Positions 48,450 through 57,380 are shown, counted from the first letter of the stretch. The stretch: DNA of 64,000 bases from Clostridium tetanomorphum (GCF_017873215.1 NZ_JAGGKA010000020.1:20685-84684), one strand, 5' to 3'. Notes: generated by a model not told the origin, from the letters alone. A program made the numbers and translations.

Positions 48450-48587
48450 ATGAGTATTAAAAAGTTCATGACAATATGGGCAGGAGTATTAATGGTAGTA
48501 GTTGTATTGGTTCTTGGCAGTAGAAAGAGTATAAGAGAAATTGAGGTGGTTAATTGTGAACATGAACTTAAAAATATTGAAAAATGA
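48450..48587 (+). CDS. Small single-span membrane peptide, uncertain
   Basis: 45 aa: MSIKKFMTIWAGVLMVVVV and so on, one membrane segment (about residues 7-23) followed by a charged tail. It starts only with a weak AAGAAAG site and its end overlaps the first bases of the exporter permease in another frame. It may be a true small subunit, or the N-terminal remnant of a membrane-fusion protein lost from the operon. Confidence 0.35.
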   Translation: MSIKKFMTIWAGVLMVVVVLVLGSRKSIREIEVVNCEHELKNIEK

Positions 48588-50910
48588 TTTTAAAAGAAAC
48601 CCTGCAGGAAATGTGTCATTGCTTTTGTTTATGACACTTGCAGCAGGTCTTGTAGTGGTAGCAACCATAGTTGTGACGCAGCTTATAACTTCTATTACAG
48701 GAATGTATAAAACAGCAAAGCCGCCACATTTTCTTCAGATGCATAAGGGAGAGATAAATCAAGAGTCAATTGATAAATTTAATTCATCCTATGATGGCGT
48801 TAAATTCTGGCAGACCCTTCCAACCATAGATGTTTACGGAGATGATCTTAAAGTTTATGGGAATGATGTATTTAATTTATCAGACTGCAGGCTGGATATA
48901 AGTCTTGTTAAGCAGAATAAGGAATATGATCTTTTGCTTGATGAAAGCAGAAATGTAATAAATGTTAATAAAGGTGAAATCGCTATTCCTGTAATTCTTC
49001 TAGATTCCTACGATATAAACTTTGGAGATACAGTTGTGTTAACAAGTAAGGGTGTAACCAAGAAATTCAAAGTAACAGCTTTTGTGCATGATGCACAGAT
49101 GAATTCCACACTTTGTTCTTCGACAAGAATGCTTATAAGTGATGAGGATTTTAAAGAACTTTTTGGTAAAGTGGGAGAAAATGAATATCTTATTGAAGTA
49201 TATTTTACAGATTCATCCATGGCTTCAGATTTCAAGACAGCTTATGAAAAAGCAGGTCTTCCACAGGATGGCCAGGCAGTTACTTACACAGTTATATTTC
49301 TTTTAAGTGCTTTTAGGGATATTGCTATGGTAATGATTTTAATTCTTGTAAGTATGCTACTTGTTATGGTTGCCCTGATGTGTATTAAGTACACTATGAT
49401 AGCTGTCTTAGAAGAAGAAATCGGTGAAATTGGTACTATGAAAGCCATAGGAATATCATATGAGGATATAAGAAATTTGTATCTTGTAAAGTATAAAATA
49501 ATAGTGGCAGCAGGAATAGTCATAGGTTATGCGATTGCTATCATTATATCAAACGTGTTTACTGGACATGTAAGCAACACATTCGGCAAACAGCCAGTTT
49601 CAATTTTTATCATTGGTCTTCCTGTTGCGGTATGCGTGATTGTGTATTTCATAACTAACCATTACTGTAAGAGGATTCTTAAGAAGCTTAAGAAAGTAAC
49701 CGTTGTAGATGCATTAGTAACTGAAAAAGGCTTTGGTAAAAAGGAACGTGTTAAGGACGGACTTTATAAGTCAAAGACGATATCAGTTAATTTGCTTGTA
49801 AGTATAAGAGAGGTATTTCATAATTTTCGTGGATTTGTAATAGTTTTTTTAGTAATGTTTATTGTTTCAGGAATGATGATTGTTTCTATGAATCTTTTAA
49901 ATACTATAGAATCCAAAGAATTCATTTCTTATATGGGAAGTTCCATGAATGACATATTAATTGAGATTGATTCAGGAAAAAATCTTGAGAATAAGTATGA
50001 AACTATTAAGAAACTTCTTAAGGAGGATGCTAAAATTAAAGAATATAAGGAGTTTAGAAGAGTACGTGTTAAGACAATTAATTCTGAAGATAAATGGATG
50101 AATCTTAACGTTGACTGTGGAAATTATGCAGGAAAAGAACTTAAGTATCTTGTAGGCACAGCACCTTCCATGGAAAATGAAATTGCATTTTCAAAACTTA
50201 ACTCAGATGAGATGGGCAAAGACATAGGTGACAAGATAATATTGGCATTTAACGGCATACAGAAGAAATTCGTTATTTCTGGAATTTATCAGGATGTGAC
50301 AAGTGGAGGATACACGGCAAAGGCTATATACAGCTTTGCAGGAGTAGACGCGGAAAAATACCAATTTACAATTAATCTTACTGATGGAGTAGATGCGGGA
50401 GAAAAAGCTTCACAGTGGAGTGACAAGATAGGGGGAGGTTATGACATAGAACCAATGGAAGAATTCATAAATCAGACATTGGGCGGTGTTTCAAGCCAGA
50501 TAAAAATTTCCATAATTGCAGTGGTAGTGATAGGAATACTGCTGGCAGCATTGATAGTAGTTTTATTTATGAAGCTAAGGCTTGCCAAGGATGTTGCACA
50601 AATTGCAGCAATGAAGGCTATAGGTTTTACAAATTCTGATGTAAGGAAACAGTATCTTTATAAGACTTTAATGGTTTCAATTGCAGGAATATTTACAGGA
50701 GCATTTATTTCAAACATACTTGGTGAAAGCATTGTAAGTGTGGCTTTAAGTATAACGAAACTTGGCATATCAAGAATAACATTTATCAAAAATCCATGGA
50801 TAGTATTTGTAATATTACCGCTGGTACTTCTTGCAGTGGTAGCAGGAATGACATGGATTAGTACTAGGCAGATACGGGAATATAACATCATTTCACTGAT
50901 TAATGAATAG
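48556..50910 (+). CDS. FtsX-like ABC transporter permease
   Basis: 784 aa from GTG 48556 with AGGTGG six bases upstream; ATG 48562 is an alternative. One N-terminal membrane segment, a large extracellular domain, three segments with an FtsX motif (LEEEIGEIGTMKAIGISYED, about residues 285-305), then a second extracellular domain and three more segments with KDVAQIAAMKAIGFTNSDV near the end. This MacB/LolC-like two-repeat design exports peptides or drugs or does mechanical work across the membrane. It pairs with the ATPase that follows. Codon use is less AT-biased than in the core genes. Confidence 0.9.
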   Translation: MNMNLKILKNDFKRNPAGNVSLLLFMTLAAGLVVVATIVVTQLITSITGMYKTAKPPHFLQMHKGEINQESIDKFNSSYDGVKFWQTLPTIDVYGDDLKVYGNDVFNLSDCRLDISLVKQNKEYDLLLDESRNVINVNKGEIAIPVILLDSYDINFGDTVVLTSKGVTKKFKVTAFVHDAQMNSTLCSSTRMLISDEDFKELFGKVGENEYLIEVYFTDSSMASDFKTAYEKAGLPQDGQAVTYTVIFLLSAFRDIAMVMILILVSMLLVMVALMCIKYTMIAVLEEEIGEIGTMKAIGISYEDIRNLYLVKYKIIVAAGIVIGYAIAIIISNVFTGHVSNTFGKQPVSIFIIGLPVAVCVIVYFITNHYCKRILKKLKKVTVVDALVTEKGFGKKERVKDGLYKSKTISVNLLVSIREVFHNFRGFVIVFLVMFIVSGMMIVSMNLLNTIESKEFISYMGSSMNDILIEIDSGKNLENKYETIKKLLKEDAKIKEYKEFRRVRVKTINSEDKWMNLNVDCGNYAGKELKYLVGTAPSMENEIAFSKLNSDEMGKDIGDKIILAFNGIQKKFVISGIYQDVTSGGYTAKAIYSFAGVDAEKYQFTINLTDGVDAGEKASQWSDKIGGGYDIEPMEEFINQTLGGVSSQIKISIIAVVVIGILLAALIVVLFMKLRLAKDVAQIAAMKAIGFTNSDVRKQYLYKTLMVSIAGIFTGAFISNILGESIVSVALSITKLGISRITFIKNPWIVFVILPLVLLAVVAGMTWISTRQIREYNIISLINE

Positions 50911-50921
50911 GAGATGTAATT

Positions 50922-51668
50922 ATGAAGATTATTTTACAGGCAAAAGGATTATGGAAGGAATTTGACGGAACAAAGATTTTAAAGGGAATTGATGTTATGG
51001 TTAACAGAGGAGAATTCGTGGCAATCATGGGACAGTCAGGTTCAGGAAAATCAACGCTTTTATATAATATAAGTGGCATGGATAGGGCAACCAATGGTGA
51101 AATAAATTTTGATGGAGAAGACATTTCAAACATTGATGATGAGAAGATGAGTAACATACGGCTTAGAAAGATGGGATTTATATTTCAGCAGTCACATTTA
51201 CTTAAGACATTATCAATACGTGACAATATTGTACTTCCAGGATTTAAGGCAGAAAGTGAAAGACGGCAAAATGTAAATGCATATGCACAAGAACTTATGA
51301 GAAGAACAGGAATTGATCAGATTGCGGATCATGACATTAAGAAGGTTTCCGGAGGACAGCTTCAGCGTGCAGCAATATGCCGTGCATTAATAAACCATCC
51401 AGATATCATATTTGGTGATGAACCTACAGGAGCTCTCAATTCAAGTGCAACAAAGGAAATTATGAATATTATTAATGAGATTAATGCTGAAGGAACCACT
51501 GTAATGCTGGTTACACATGATGCAAAAGTTGCAGCCAGGGCAGATCGTGTGATTTTTTTATCTGATGGAAATATTACTGATGAAATTGTTTTAGGAAAAT
51601 ATGAAGAAAAAAGCTTTTCTGAAAGAGAGAAAAAAATGACTCAATGGCTTGGGAAACAAGGATTTTAA
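50922..51668 (+). CDS. ABC transporter ATP-binding protein (MacB/LolD type)
   Basis: 248 aa. Walker A GQSGSGKSTLLYNISG near residue 37, Q-loop FIFQQSHLLKTL, signature VSGGQLQRAAICRAL, Walker B IIFGDEPTGALNS and the switch His in VTHDAKVAARA. It belongs to the class that partners FtsX-type permeases. TAGGAGATG precedes the start, 11 bases after the permease. With the TetR gene it makes a compact, inducible efflux or stress unit. Confidence 0.92.
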   Translation: MKIILQAKGLWKEFDGTKILKGIDVMVNRGEFVAIMGQSGSGKSTLLYNISGMDRATNGEINFDGEDISNIDDEKMSNIRLRKMGFIFQQSHLLKTLSIRDNIVLPGFKAESERRQNVNAYAQELMRRTGIDQIADHDIKKVSGGQLQRAAICRALINHPDIIFGDEPTGALNSSATKEIMNIINEINAEGTTVMLVTHDAKVAARADRVIFLSDGNITDEIVLGKYEEKSFSEREKKMTQWLGKQGF

Positions 51669-51881
51669 GTGCGTTAAATATGTTGGCTAGTATCTCGCCA
51701 AAGTTAAGTGTTGCACAATTTATGGGATATTTAAAGGGAAAAAATTTATTATATTAAAATATAGCCTTTACTAAATATTAATTTTTAATCTAATTTTAAT
51801 TTTTCTTATATTTTAGATTAATCTTCTAAAAGTATTATATAAGCATGATGAATGATTAACAAATACATGGAGGTAAATTAA
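51669..51881. other. Intergenic region, no feature identified
   Basis: About 210 AT-rich bases between the exporter and the DUF4342 operon. It must contain the promoter of that operon, but no -35/-10 pair stands out; AGATTAATCT (51812-51821) is a short palindrome. Confidence 0.3.
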
Positions 51882-52418
51882 ATGGAAAGAAATGAAATGA
51901 TTGAAAGTATAATGGCAAAGGCTAATATAACTCGTGAAGAAGCAATAGAAGTATTAGAAAAATGTAACTGGGATATTGTAGATTCTATTATATATTTAGA
52001 GAAAAGTGGAAAAGTAAAAAGCAATGGAACTACTACAATAACTGAAGTTAAAGAAGAAGAGCAAGATAAAAAGGAAAATAGTAAAAAGTGTGAAGAAAAG
52101 TATGGTGGAATCGGAGAAATTATTGGTAGAATATTTAAATTTATAGGTAAGTTTATAAGAAAGGGAAATGACAATTTTTTTCAAATTAGAAAACAAAATG
52201 AAAAGCCAATAAGAGTATCATTAACAATATCAATACTTTTATTAGTATTCTTATCTGTACCAACCATAGTATTACTGGTAATTGGATTATTCTGTGGATA
52301 TAAATATTCATTAGCTGGTCCTCATATCAACTATGATGAGGTGAATAATGTGTTTGAAAAAGCATCAGAATCAGCGGATACTATTAAAAAAGATTTTAAA
52401 GAAAGTTATGAAAAATAA
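51882..52418 (+). CDS. UBA-like/DUF4342 membrane protein, copy 1
   Basis: 178 aa. Residues 5-45 form a UBA-like helical bundle (IMAKANITREEAIEVLEKCN then WDIVDSIIYLEKSGKV). A charged linker leads to IRVSLTISILLLVFLSV, the start of one membrane segment (about residues 107-135), and a short tail. DUF4342 proteins with this UBA-like start are common in clostridia and of unknown function. The gene begins an operon with its paralogue, a response regulator and a histidine kinase. Confidence 0.78.
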   Translation: MERNEMIESIMAKANITREEAIEVLEKCNWDIVDSIIYLEKSGKVKSNGTTTITEVKEEEQDKKENSKKCEEKYGGIGEIIGRIFKFIGKFIRKGNDNFFQIRKQNEKPIRVSLTISILLLVFLSVPTIVLLVIGLFCGYKYSLAGPHINYDEVNNVFEKASESADTIKKDFKESYEK

Positions 52419-52568
52419 TATATAGTATAATAAAGAGATTTTGAAAACATTCAGGATCTCTTTATTTTTGAAGTTATATAAAGTTATGATTAAATAGAAT
52501 AATCTAATAGTTGAGTATATAATTATAATAAATGATTCCGTTTATGACATAGATATGGAGGTCTATTT

Positions 52569-53108
52569 ATGGAGAATCTTAAGTTAGTAGATAAATTGAG
52601 GGAAAAAACAAATATAAGTTATGAAGAAGCTAAAATAGCTTTAGAAAATAGTAATTGGGATATATTAGATGCTTTATTATATTTAGAAGAGAATGAAAGG
52701 GTGAAAAAACCTTCTGTTAGTATCTTTTATACTAATGAAGCAAAGCATAGTGAGGATAGAGAAGAAAATGAAAATAATGAAGAGAATAAATACGAAACTA
52801 ACAATAGCTTTCAAGGAATCTTTGAGGCTATATGTAAGTTTATAGATACATGTAATAATATTTTTGTACAAATAAAAAAGAAGGACAGAATACTTTTAAA
52901 GATTCCACTTACAGTATTGGTTATAATTTCGTTTTTTGCTTTATGGGCAATTATACCTTTAATGGTTACTGGATTATTTTTTGATATAGAATTTTATGTA
53001 TCTGCAAAGAACATTGATACAGATAAGCCTAACAAGATATTAAGTAAGATTTCAGGGAATGTAAAAGTCATAAAACAAAAATTTAAAAAGGGGCATAAGA
53101 ATGATTAA
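52569..53108 (+). CDS. UBA-like/DUF4342 membrane protein, copy 2
   Basis: 179 aa paralogue of the previous gene: KTNISYEEAKIALENSNWDI and LDALLYLEENERVKKP align with its first 45 residues, then a very acidic linker (EDREENENNEENKYETNN), then the membrane part ILLKIPLTVLVIISFFALWA. The IxLKIPLT element is the DUF4342 core. It overlaps the response-regulator gene by 8 bases, so the three are translated together. The pairing with a two-component system suggests the proteins sense or modulate its signal at the membrane, which is inference only. Confidence 0.78.
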   Translation: MENLKLVDKLREKTNISYEEAKIALENSNWDILDALLYLEENERVKKPSVSIFYTNEAKHSEDREENENNEENKYETNNSFQGIFEAICKFIDTCNNIFVQIKKKDRILLKIPLTVLVIISFFALWAIIPLMVTGLFFDIEFYVSAKNIDTDKPNKILSKISGNVKVIKQKFKKGHKND

Positions 53109-53781
53109 GATTTTAATAGTTGAAGATGAAGAGAAATTATCAAGATTTATTGAGCTTGAGTTAACACATGAAGGTTATGAAATAGTAAAAGCAAATAATG
53201 GTAGAACAGGTCTTGAAATTGCAGAAAAAGGTGAAGTGGATTTAGTACTTCTTGATATAATGCTTCCAGAAATTAATGGTCTTGAAGTATTAAGAAGGCT
53301 TAGAAGAACTTCTGATATTCCAATTATAATGCTTACTGCAAGAGATGCTGTTATGGATAAAGTATCAGGTCTTGATGCAGGAGCAGATGATTATATAACT
53401 AAGCCATTTGCAATAGAAGAGTTACTTGCAAGAATAAGAACAGCACTTAAAAAGAGAATAGTTACAGTGAAAAAAGATGAAGATATAATAAGATGTGGAT
53501 TATTATCATTAGATAAAATGAGACATAAAGTAATGTATGATAGTGCAGAGATAGAACTGACAAATAGGGAGTTTAATTTGTTACAAATACTAATGGAAAA
53601 CAAGAATATAGTATTAACTAGAAGTACACTTATGGAAAAGGTATGTGGTTATGATTATATTGGGGAAACAAATATTATAGATGTTTATATAAGGTTTTTA
53701 AGAACAAAAATAGATGATGTTTTTAAGGTTAAAATAATAACTACAGTTCGTGGTGTGGGGTACGTAATTAAAGATGAGTAG
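53101..53781 (+). CDS. OmpR-family response regulator
   Basis: 226 aa. Receiver domain with ILIVEDEEKLSRFIELEL, the phospho-acceptor Asp in DLVLLDIMLPEINGLEVL (about residue 52), ITKPF with the conserved Lys, and a C-terminal winged helix ending TTVRGVGYVIKDE. It overlaps both neighbours by 8 bases. The cognate kinase is the next gene. Target promoters are likely those of the DUF4342 genes or the adjacent exporter. Confidence 0.93.
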   Translation: MIKILIVEDEEKLSRFIELELTHEGYEIVKANNGRTGLEIAEKGEVDLVLLDIMLPEINGLEVLRRLRRTSDIPIIMLTARDAVMDKVSGLDAGADDYITKPFAIEELLARIRTALKKRIVTVKKDEDIIRCGLLSLDKMRHKVMYDSAEIELTNREFNLLQILMENKNIVLTRSTLMEKVCGYDYIGETNIIDVYIRFLRTKIDDVFKVKIITTVRGVGYVIKDE

Positions 53782-55027
53782 AAAAAATAAAACAAGAAAT
53801 GTTATATCTATTGCAATAAAATTAAATTCTATTTTTGTAAGAAATTTATTTCTAAAGTTTTTTGTCATTGATATATGTATAATTGTTGGATTTATTGGGA
53901 TTTGGTGTATTGAAAGTGAAATAAATTTTTATGGTGAAATTGTGCAAAATGCTAAAAGATCCTTTCAATTTTATCCTATAGAAACAGCAAATTATAAAGT
54001 CATTTGGGATAATGGAGAAGTTATGATAAAGGAGGCTAGCACTTTTTTAAATCTTTTTATAAGAGTAATTGCTAGTATTGGAATTATAGAAGCAATAATG
54101 CTATTAACACAAATGATATTTGGTACTGCAAAGAATCGAAGGGTTTTAAAACCACTTAATGAAATAGCAAAAACTGCAAGTAGGCTTAGTGATATAGCTT
54201 TTAATGAACAAAAATTTCAAAGTCTTGAAGATGCTATATCCAAGATTAGTCCTGTTACATCTGATGAAAGAATTCATATTGGAGACAGCGATCTTCAGGG
54301 GCTGGAAGAAGCAATTAATAACTTATTAGATAGAATGAGAGATTCCTATAGGCAACAAGCAAGATTTGTTTCGGATGCATCACATGAGCTTAGAACTCCT
54401 ATCTCTGTAATTCAAGGTTATGTTAATATGTTAGATCGTTGGGGAAAACATGATGAGGAAGTATTAGAAGAATCTATTGTAGCCATAAAAAGTGAATCAG
54501 AAAATATGAAAAACTTAATAGAGCAGTTATTATTTTTAGCCAGAGGTATTAATGGTAAAACTCAACTTAAGATTATAGAGTTTTCGCTTAATGATATGAT
54601 GAAAGAGGTTTTAGAAGAATCTAAGATGATAGATAAAGAGCATATATATAGATATATGGATTCAGAAAATATAAATGTTTATGGTGATATATCATTACTT
54701 AAACAAACAGCTAGAATATTAATAGAAAATGCAGCAAAGTATACAGATAAAGGTGAAGATATAATACTAAGAACAGGGAAAAATGATAAAAATGAGCCTT
54801 ATTTTTCTATTCAAGATAATGGAATAGGAATAGATGAAAAAGATATATTACACATATTTGAACGTTTTTTTAGAGCTGATATTTCAAGAGTTAGAAAAAA
54901 TTGTGGTACAGGACTAGGACTTTCTATTGCTAAGTGGATTATTGACAGTCATAAAGGATATTTTAGCGTTTTAAGTAGGAAAGAAATAGGTACAAGAATA
55001 ACTGTTTTTCTCCCTGAAAGACAGTAG
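53774..55027 (+). CDS. Sensor histidine kinase
   Basis: 417 aa. Two membrane segments (about residues 25-45 and 92-112) border a short extracellular loop of roughly 45 residues; HAMP-like helices follow, then the H-box DASHELRTPISVIQGYV with the phospho-accepting His near residue 202, N-box LIENAAKYTDKGED, G1 IQDNGIGIDEKD, and GTGLGLSIAKWIID. The small external loop suggests it senses something in or near the membrane. A hairpin terminator follows. Confidence 0.93.
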   Translation: MSRKNKTRNVISIAIKLNSIFVRNLFLKFFVIDICIIVGFIGIWCIESEINFYGEIVQNAKRSFQFYPIETANYKVIWDNGEVMIKEASTFLNLFIRVIASIGIIEAIMLLTQMIFGTAKNRRVLKPLNEIAKTASRLSDIAFNEQKFQSLEDAISKISPVTSDERIHIGDSDLQGLEEAINNLLDRMRDSYRQQARFVSDASHELRTPISVIQGYVNMLDRWGKHDEEVLEESIVAIKSESENMKNLIEQLLFLARGINGKTQLKIIEFSLNDMMKEVLEESKMIDKEHIYRYMDSENINVYGDISLLKQTARILIENAAKYTDKGEDIILRTGKNDKNEPYFSIQDNGIGIDEKDILHIFERFFRADISRVRKNCGTGLGLSIAKWIIDSHKGYFSVLSRKEIGTRITVFLPERQ

Positions 55028-55051
55028 GATAAGTGGATAAGAATATACTGC

Positions 55052-55090
55052 ATTAAACCACATCAAAGTTACCTTTGCTGTGGTTTTAAT
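55052..55090. terminator. Hairpin terminator after the histidine kinase
   Basis: ATTAAACCACA (55052-55062) pairs with TGTGGTTTTAAT (55079-55090) with one bulge, and CAAAG with CTTTG inside. Reads well in both directions. Confidence 0.7.
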
Positions 55091-55179
55091 TATAAATGAT
55101 AAGATAATAATGTAAAAAAGTGATTATTTAAACATGGAAGAATTTATTCACCCGTTTACAGAGGTGGTCATGACTTGTT

Positions 55180-56025
55180 TTAGAATTTATCTATTTTAAA
55201 TTTATCTAAAAGTTTTCCTTCAGAACTGATGGCAGAAACTTTAATGCAATCTGAATCCATATCGACTATAACGCAATGATATTCAGCTATAGGTCCTAGT
55301 ATTACTCCTTTCTTATCCTTAAACTTATCTCTGAGTTTTTCTCCCCCTCCACCTGTAATAACTTGATATATATTTTTAGTATCTCCTATTTTTCGTCTTG
55401 AATAATTATGCTCATGGCCTGAGAAGACTATATCTATATTACAGTTCTGAACAATCCTCCAGAAAGCATCTCTGTCCTTGGGATATGAGTCTAGGCAATG
55501 ACGAAAATGAGCCCCTGTAGGAAAAGCAGGAGAGTGAACAAAAACAATTTTATTTTTTATATTTGCAGAAGCTACTGCTTCAAACCATAAAAGCTGCTTA
55601 TTTATGATTCTGTGTTTTTCGTGAAAATGGAAAGCATTAAGTACAATAAATCTTGTATTTTCATAGTTTGTATAAAATACAGTTTTGTTATAGCCATCAA
55701 GATAGGTATCAGGAAGCATGTCATTATAAATTTTGCTGAAGATTTTTTCATATCTATCATCTATAGGCTCGTTGTTGACTTCATGGTTGCCTATTACAGG
55801 AATCAAAGGTTTTTTATAATGATATTTTTCTATTAAGTTTCTTAGACTTTGAAGTTGACTAATTAGTACTTTTTCTATGTTACTACCTGCAACGTTATCT
55901 CCACATAATACAATAAAATCAGGTTTAGGCGTTAATTTGCAAGTTATCTTCAAAAGTTTTATTAGTATCTTTTTGTTTATACCATTTTCTTTTCCTTTAG
56001 AGTCACTTAAAATTATAAACCTCAT
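55180..56025 (-). CDS. Calcineurin-like metallophosphoesterase
   Basis: 281 aa, taking the ATG at 56025 (eight bases behind GGTGGTG on the reverse strand) rather than 56031. Metal ligands typical of the fold: IILSDSKG at the start (the usual D-x-H is replaced by D-S-K), VLCGDNVA, VIGNHEVN, FVHSPAF and SGHEHNYSRR. Purple-acid-phosphatase/PhoD-like calcineurin enzymes hydrolyse phosphomono- or diesters. The first ligand motif lacks its His, which may change metal binding. It ends a reverse-strand operon with a kinase-like and a PHP gene. Confidence 0.85.
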   Translation of the reverse strand: MRFIILSDSKGKENGINKKILIKLLKITCKLTPKPDFIVLCGDNVAGSNIEKVLISQLQSLRNLIEKYHYKKPLIPVIGNHEVNNEPIDDRYEKIFSKIYNDMLPDTYLDGYNKTVFYTNYENTRFIVLNAFHFHEKHRIINKQLLWFEAVASANIKNKIVFVHSPAFPTGAHFRHCLDSYPKDRDAFWRIVQNCNIDIVFSGHEHNYSRRKIGDTKNIYQVITGGGGEKLRDKFKDKKGVILGPIAEYHCVIVDMDSDCIKVSAISSEGKLLDKFKIDKF

Positions 56026-56047
56026 TTTCATATCACCACCAAGAAAA

Positions 56048-56761
56048 TTATATATGGTTAATACCACTGCCTAAGACTAATGCTCCAGAATTTTTAAGAA
56101 ATCTTTGTATTTCAGTTGAGTCAAGATATGGTTCTCCAATAAGAGAATGTTTATGCTCGCTAGATTTATCTGTATGGAAGTCTGAGCCTCCTGTGTAAAA
56201 AGAAAATTTTTTTAAGGCTACGTTAATAAAAAGGTTTGTATAATAATCAGTGTTGCGACAGTACTTTGCTTCTATACCATCAAAAGGCATATTTAAAAGA
56301 CTTAGAAGGTTTTTTTTCGATATACGAACAGGATGAGCAAGTACTACAGCTGCTCCAAAGGCTTTCAAGATATCAATTCCTTCAGAACTAGATAGATATT
56401 TGCTATAGGTTTTATGTTTTCGGAATCCCATTAACATCTTTCTAAGCTTATAAGCTTTATGATTTTTTACCAGTTTTAAAATTTGTTTAAAATCGGTACT
56501 ATTAAAGTTTTCATTTGTAAAGTACCCTAAAATATGAATGCTTTCACCGCTAAATCTTGTGGATAATTCAACAGCAGGAATTACTGAAACACCATATTCT
56601 TTGCCTGCTTCAGAAGCTTTGGTGAGGCCATCTACTGAATTATGATCAGCAATAGCAATTGTGTCTATACCTCGACTTTTTGCGAGTTTTATTATTTGCC
56701 GCGGGCTAAGGCTGCCATCAGATGCATTTGAATGAATATGGAGATCACCCCTCATAAGCAT
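56048..56761 (-). CDS. PHP domain phosphoesterase
   Basis: 237 aa from ATG 56761, preceded by AAAGGAG on the reverse strand. The PHP metal motifs are clear: RGDLHIHSNASDGSLSP, AIADHNSVDG, the Glu in VIPAVELSTRFSG, HILGYF, VVLAHPVR and a C-terminal SDFHTDK. PHP enzymes of this length are trinuclear phosphoesterases, some acting on nucleotides, RNA ends or 3',5'-bisphosphates. The frame stops 22 bases before the calcineurin-like gene begins. Confidence 0.87.
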   Translation of the reverse strand: MLMRGDLHIHSNASDGSLSPRQIIKLAKSRGIDTIAIADHNSVDGLTKASEAGKEYGVSVIPAVELSTRFSGESIHILGYFTNENFNSTDFKQILKLVKNHKAYKLRKMLMGFRKHKTYSKYLSSSEGIDILKAFGAAVVLAHPVRISKKNLLSLLNMPFDGIEAKYCRNTDYYTNLFINVALKKFSFYTGGSDFHTDKSSEHKHSLIGEPYLDSTEIQRFLKNSGALVLGSGINHI

Positions 56762-56807
56762 ATTACCATCTCCTTTACCTCTTATAAAGTTAAAGTAAAT
56801 CAAGGTT

Positions 56808-57380
56808 TTAGTATACTTTTTTATATTTTTTCTTGGAGTAATTTATCCATTGAGTATACAGGTCTGGTCTATTACTTTTTAAAAAATTAAAAAAATCTTC
56901 TTTGTATCCAAGATCTTCTAGACCACTAATAAGCAAATTTGGAATTACTGATTTTTTTTTCATTGCCTTGGCAGTATCTATAAGCTTAAGTTCACCTGAA
57001 GGCGTTACAAATATATGAAATATTGCTGCATCATGCCTAGCATAACCAACCTTAACAATTGATTCATATAGATCTATAATTTTGCTTGAAAGCTCTGGTG
57101 TTAGTTTCTGCTTTAACAAATATTCATTTAATTCAATACCGTTAATATATTCCCTTATGATGTATTTTGAACCATATTGGTAAATTTTGGGGAAATGAAT
57201 ATCCGATTGAGCCATTAATAAAGTTTTTTGCTCGTTCTTGCAGGTTTTTTTGCTCTTAAAAATCTTTATGCACTTTTGGGAGTCTATTTTATATACCTTA
57301 CCTTGGGTACCTTTGCCTATAAACTCCAAGTCTTTTATAATTATATCTTCACTTAACTTAATATTAATCACCTGTTTCAA
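56808..57380 (-). CDS. Small atypical serine/threonine-kinase-like protein
   Basis: 190 aa. Glycine loop GKGTQGKVYKI (G22-G27), the ATP lysine K39 in CIKIFK, a hinge IREYINGIELNEYL, then RHDAAIFHIFV, where D117 aligns with the catalytic Asp but the metal-binding Asn five residues on is His (H122), and LIDTAKA with D135 in the DFG position. It has the N-lobe and a minimal C-lobe. The start is uncertain: TTG 57380 has no ribosome binding site and CAGGTG lies further downstream. Co-transcribed with the PHP and calcineurin-like genes. Confidence 0.72.
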   Translation of the reverse strand: MKQVINIKLSEDIIIKDLEFIGKGTQGKVYKIDSQKCIKIFKSKKTCKNEQKTLLMAQSDIHFPKIYQYGSKYIIREYINGIELNEYLLKQKLTPELSSKIIDLYESIVKVGYARHDAAIFHIFVTPSGELKLIDTAKAMKKKSVIPNLLISGLEDLGYKEDFFNFLKSNRPDLYTQWINYSKKKYKKVY

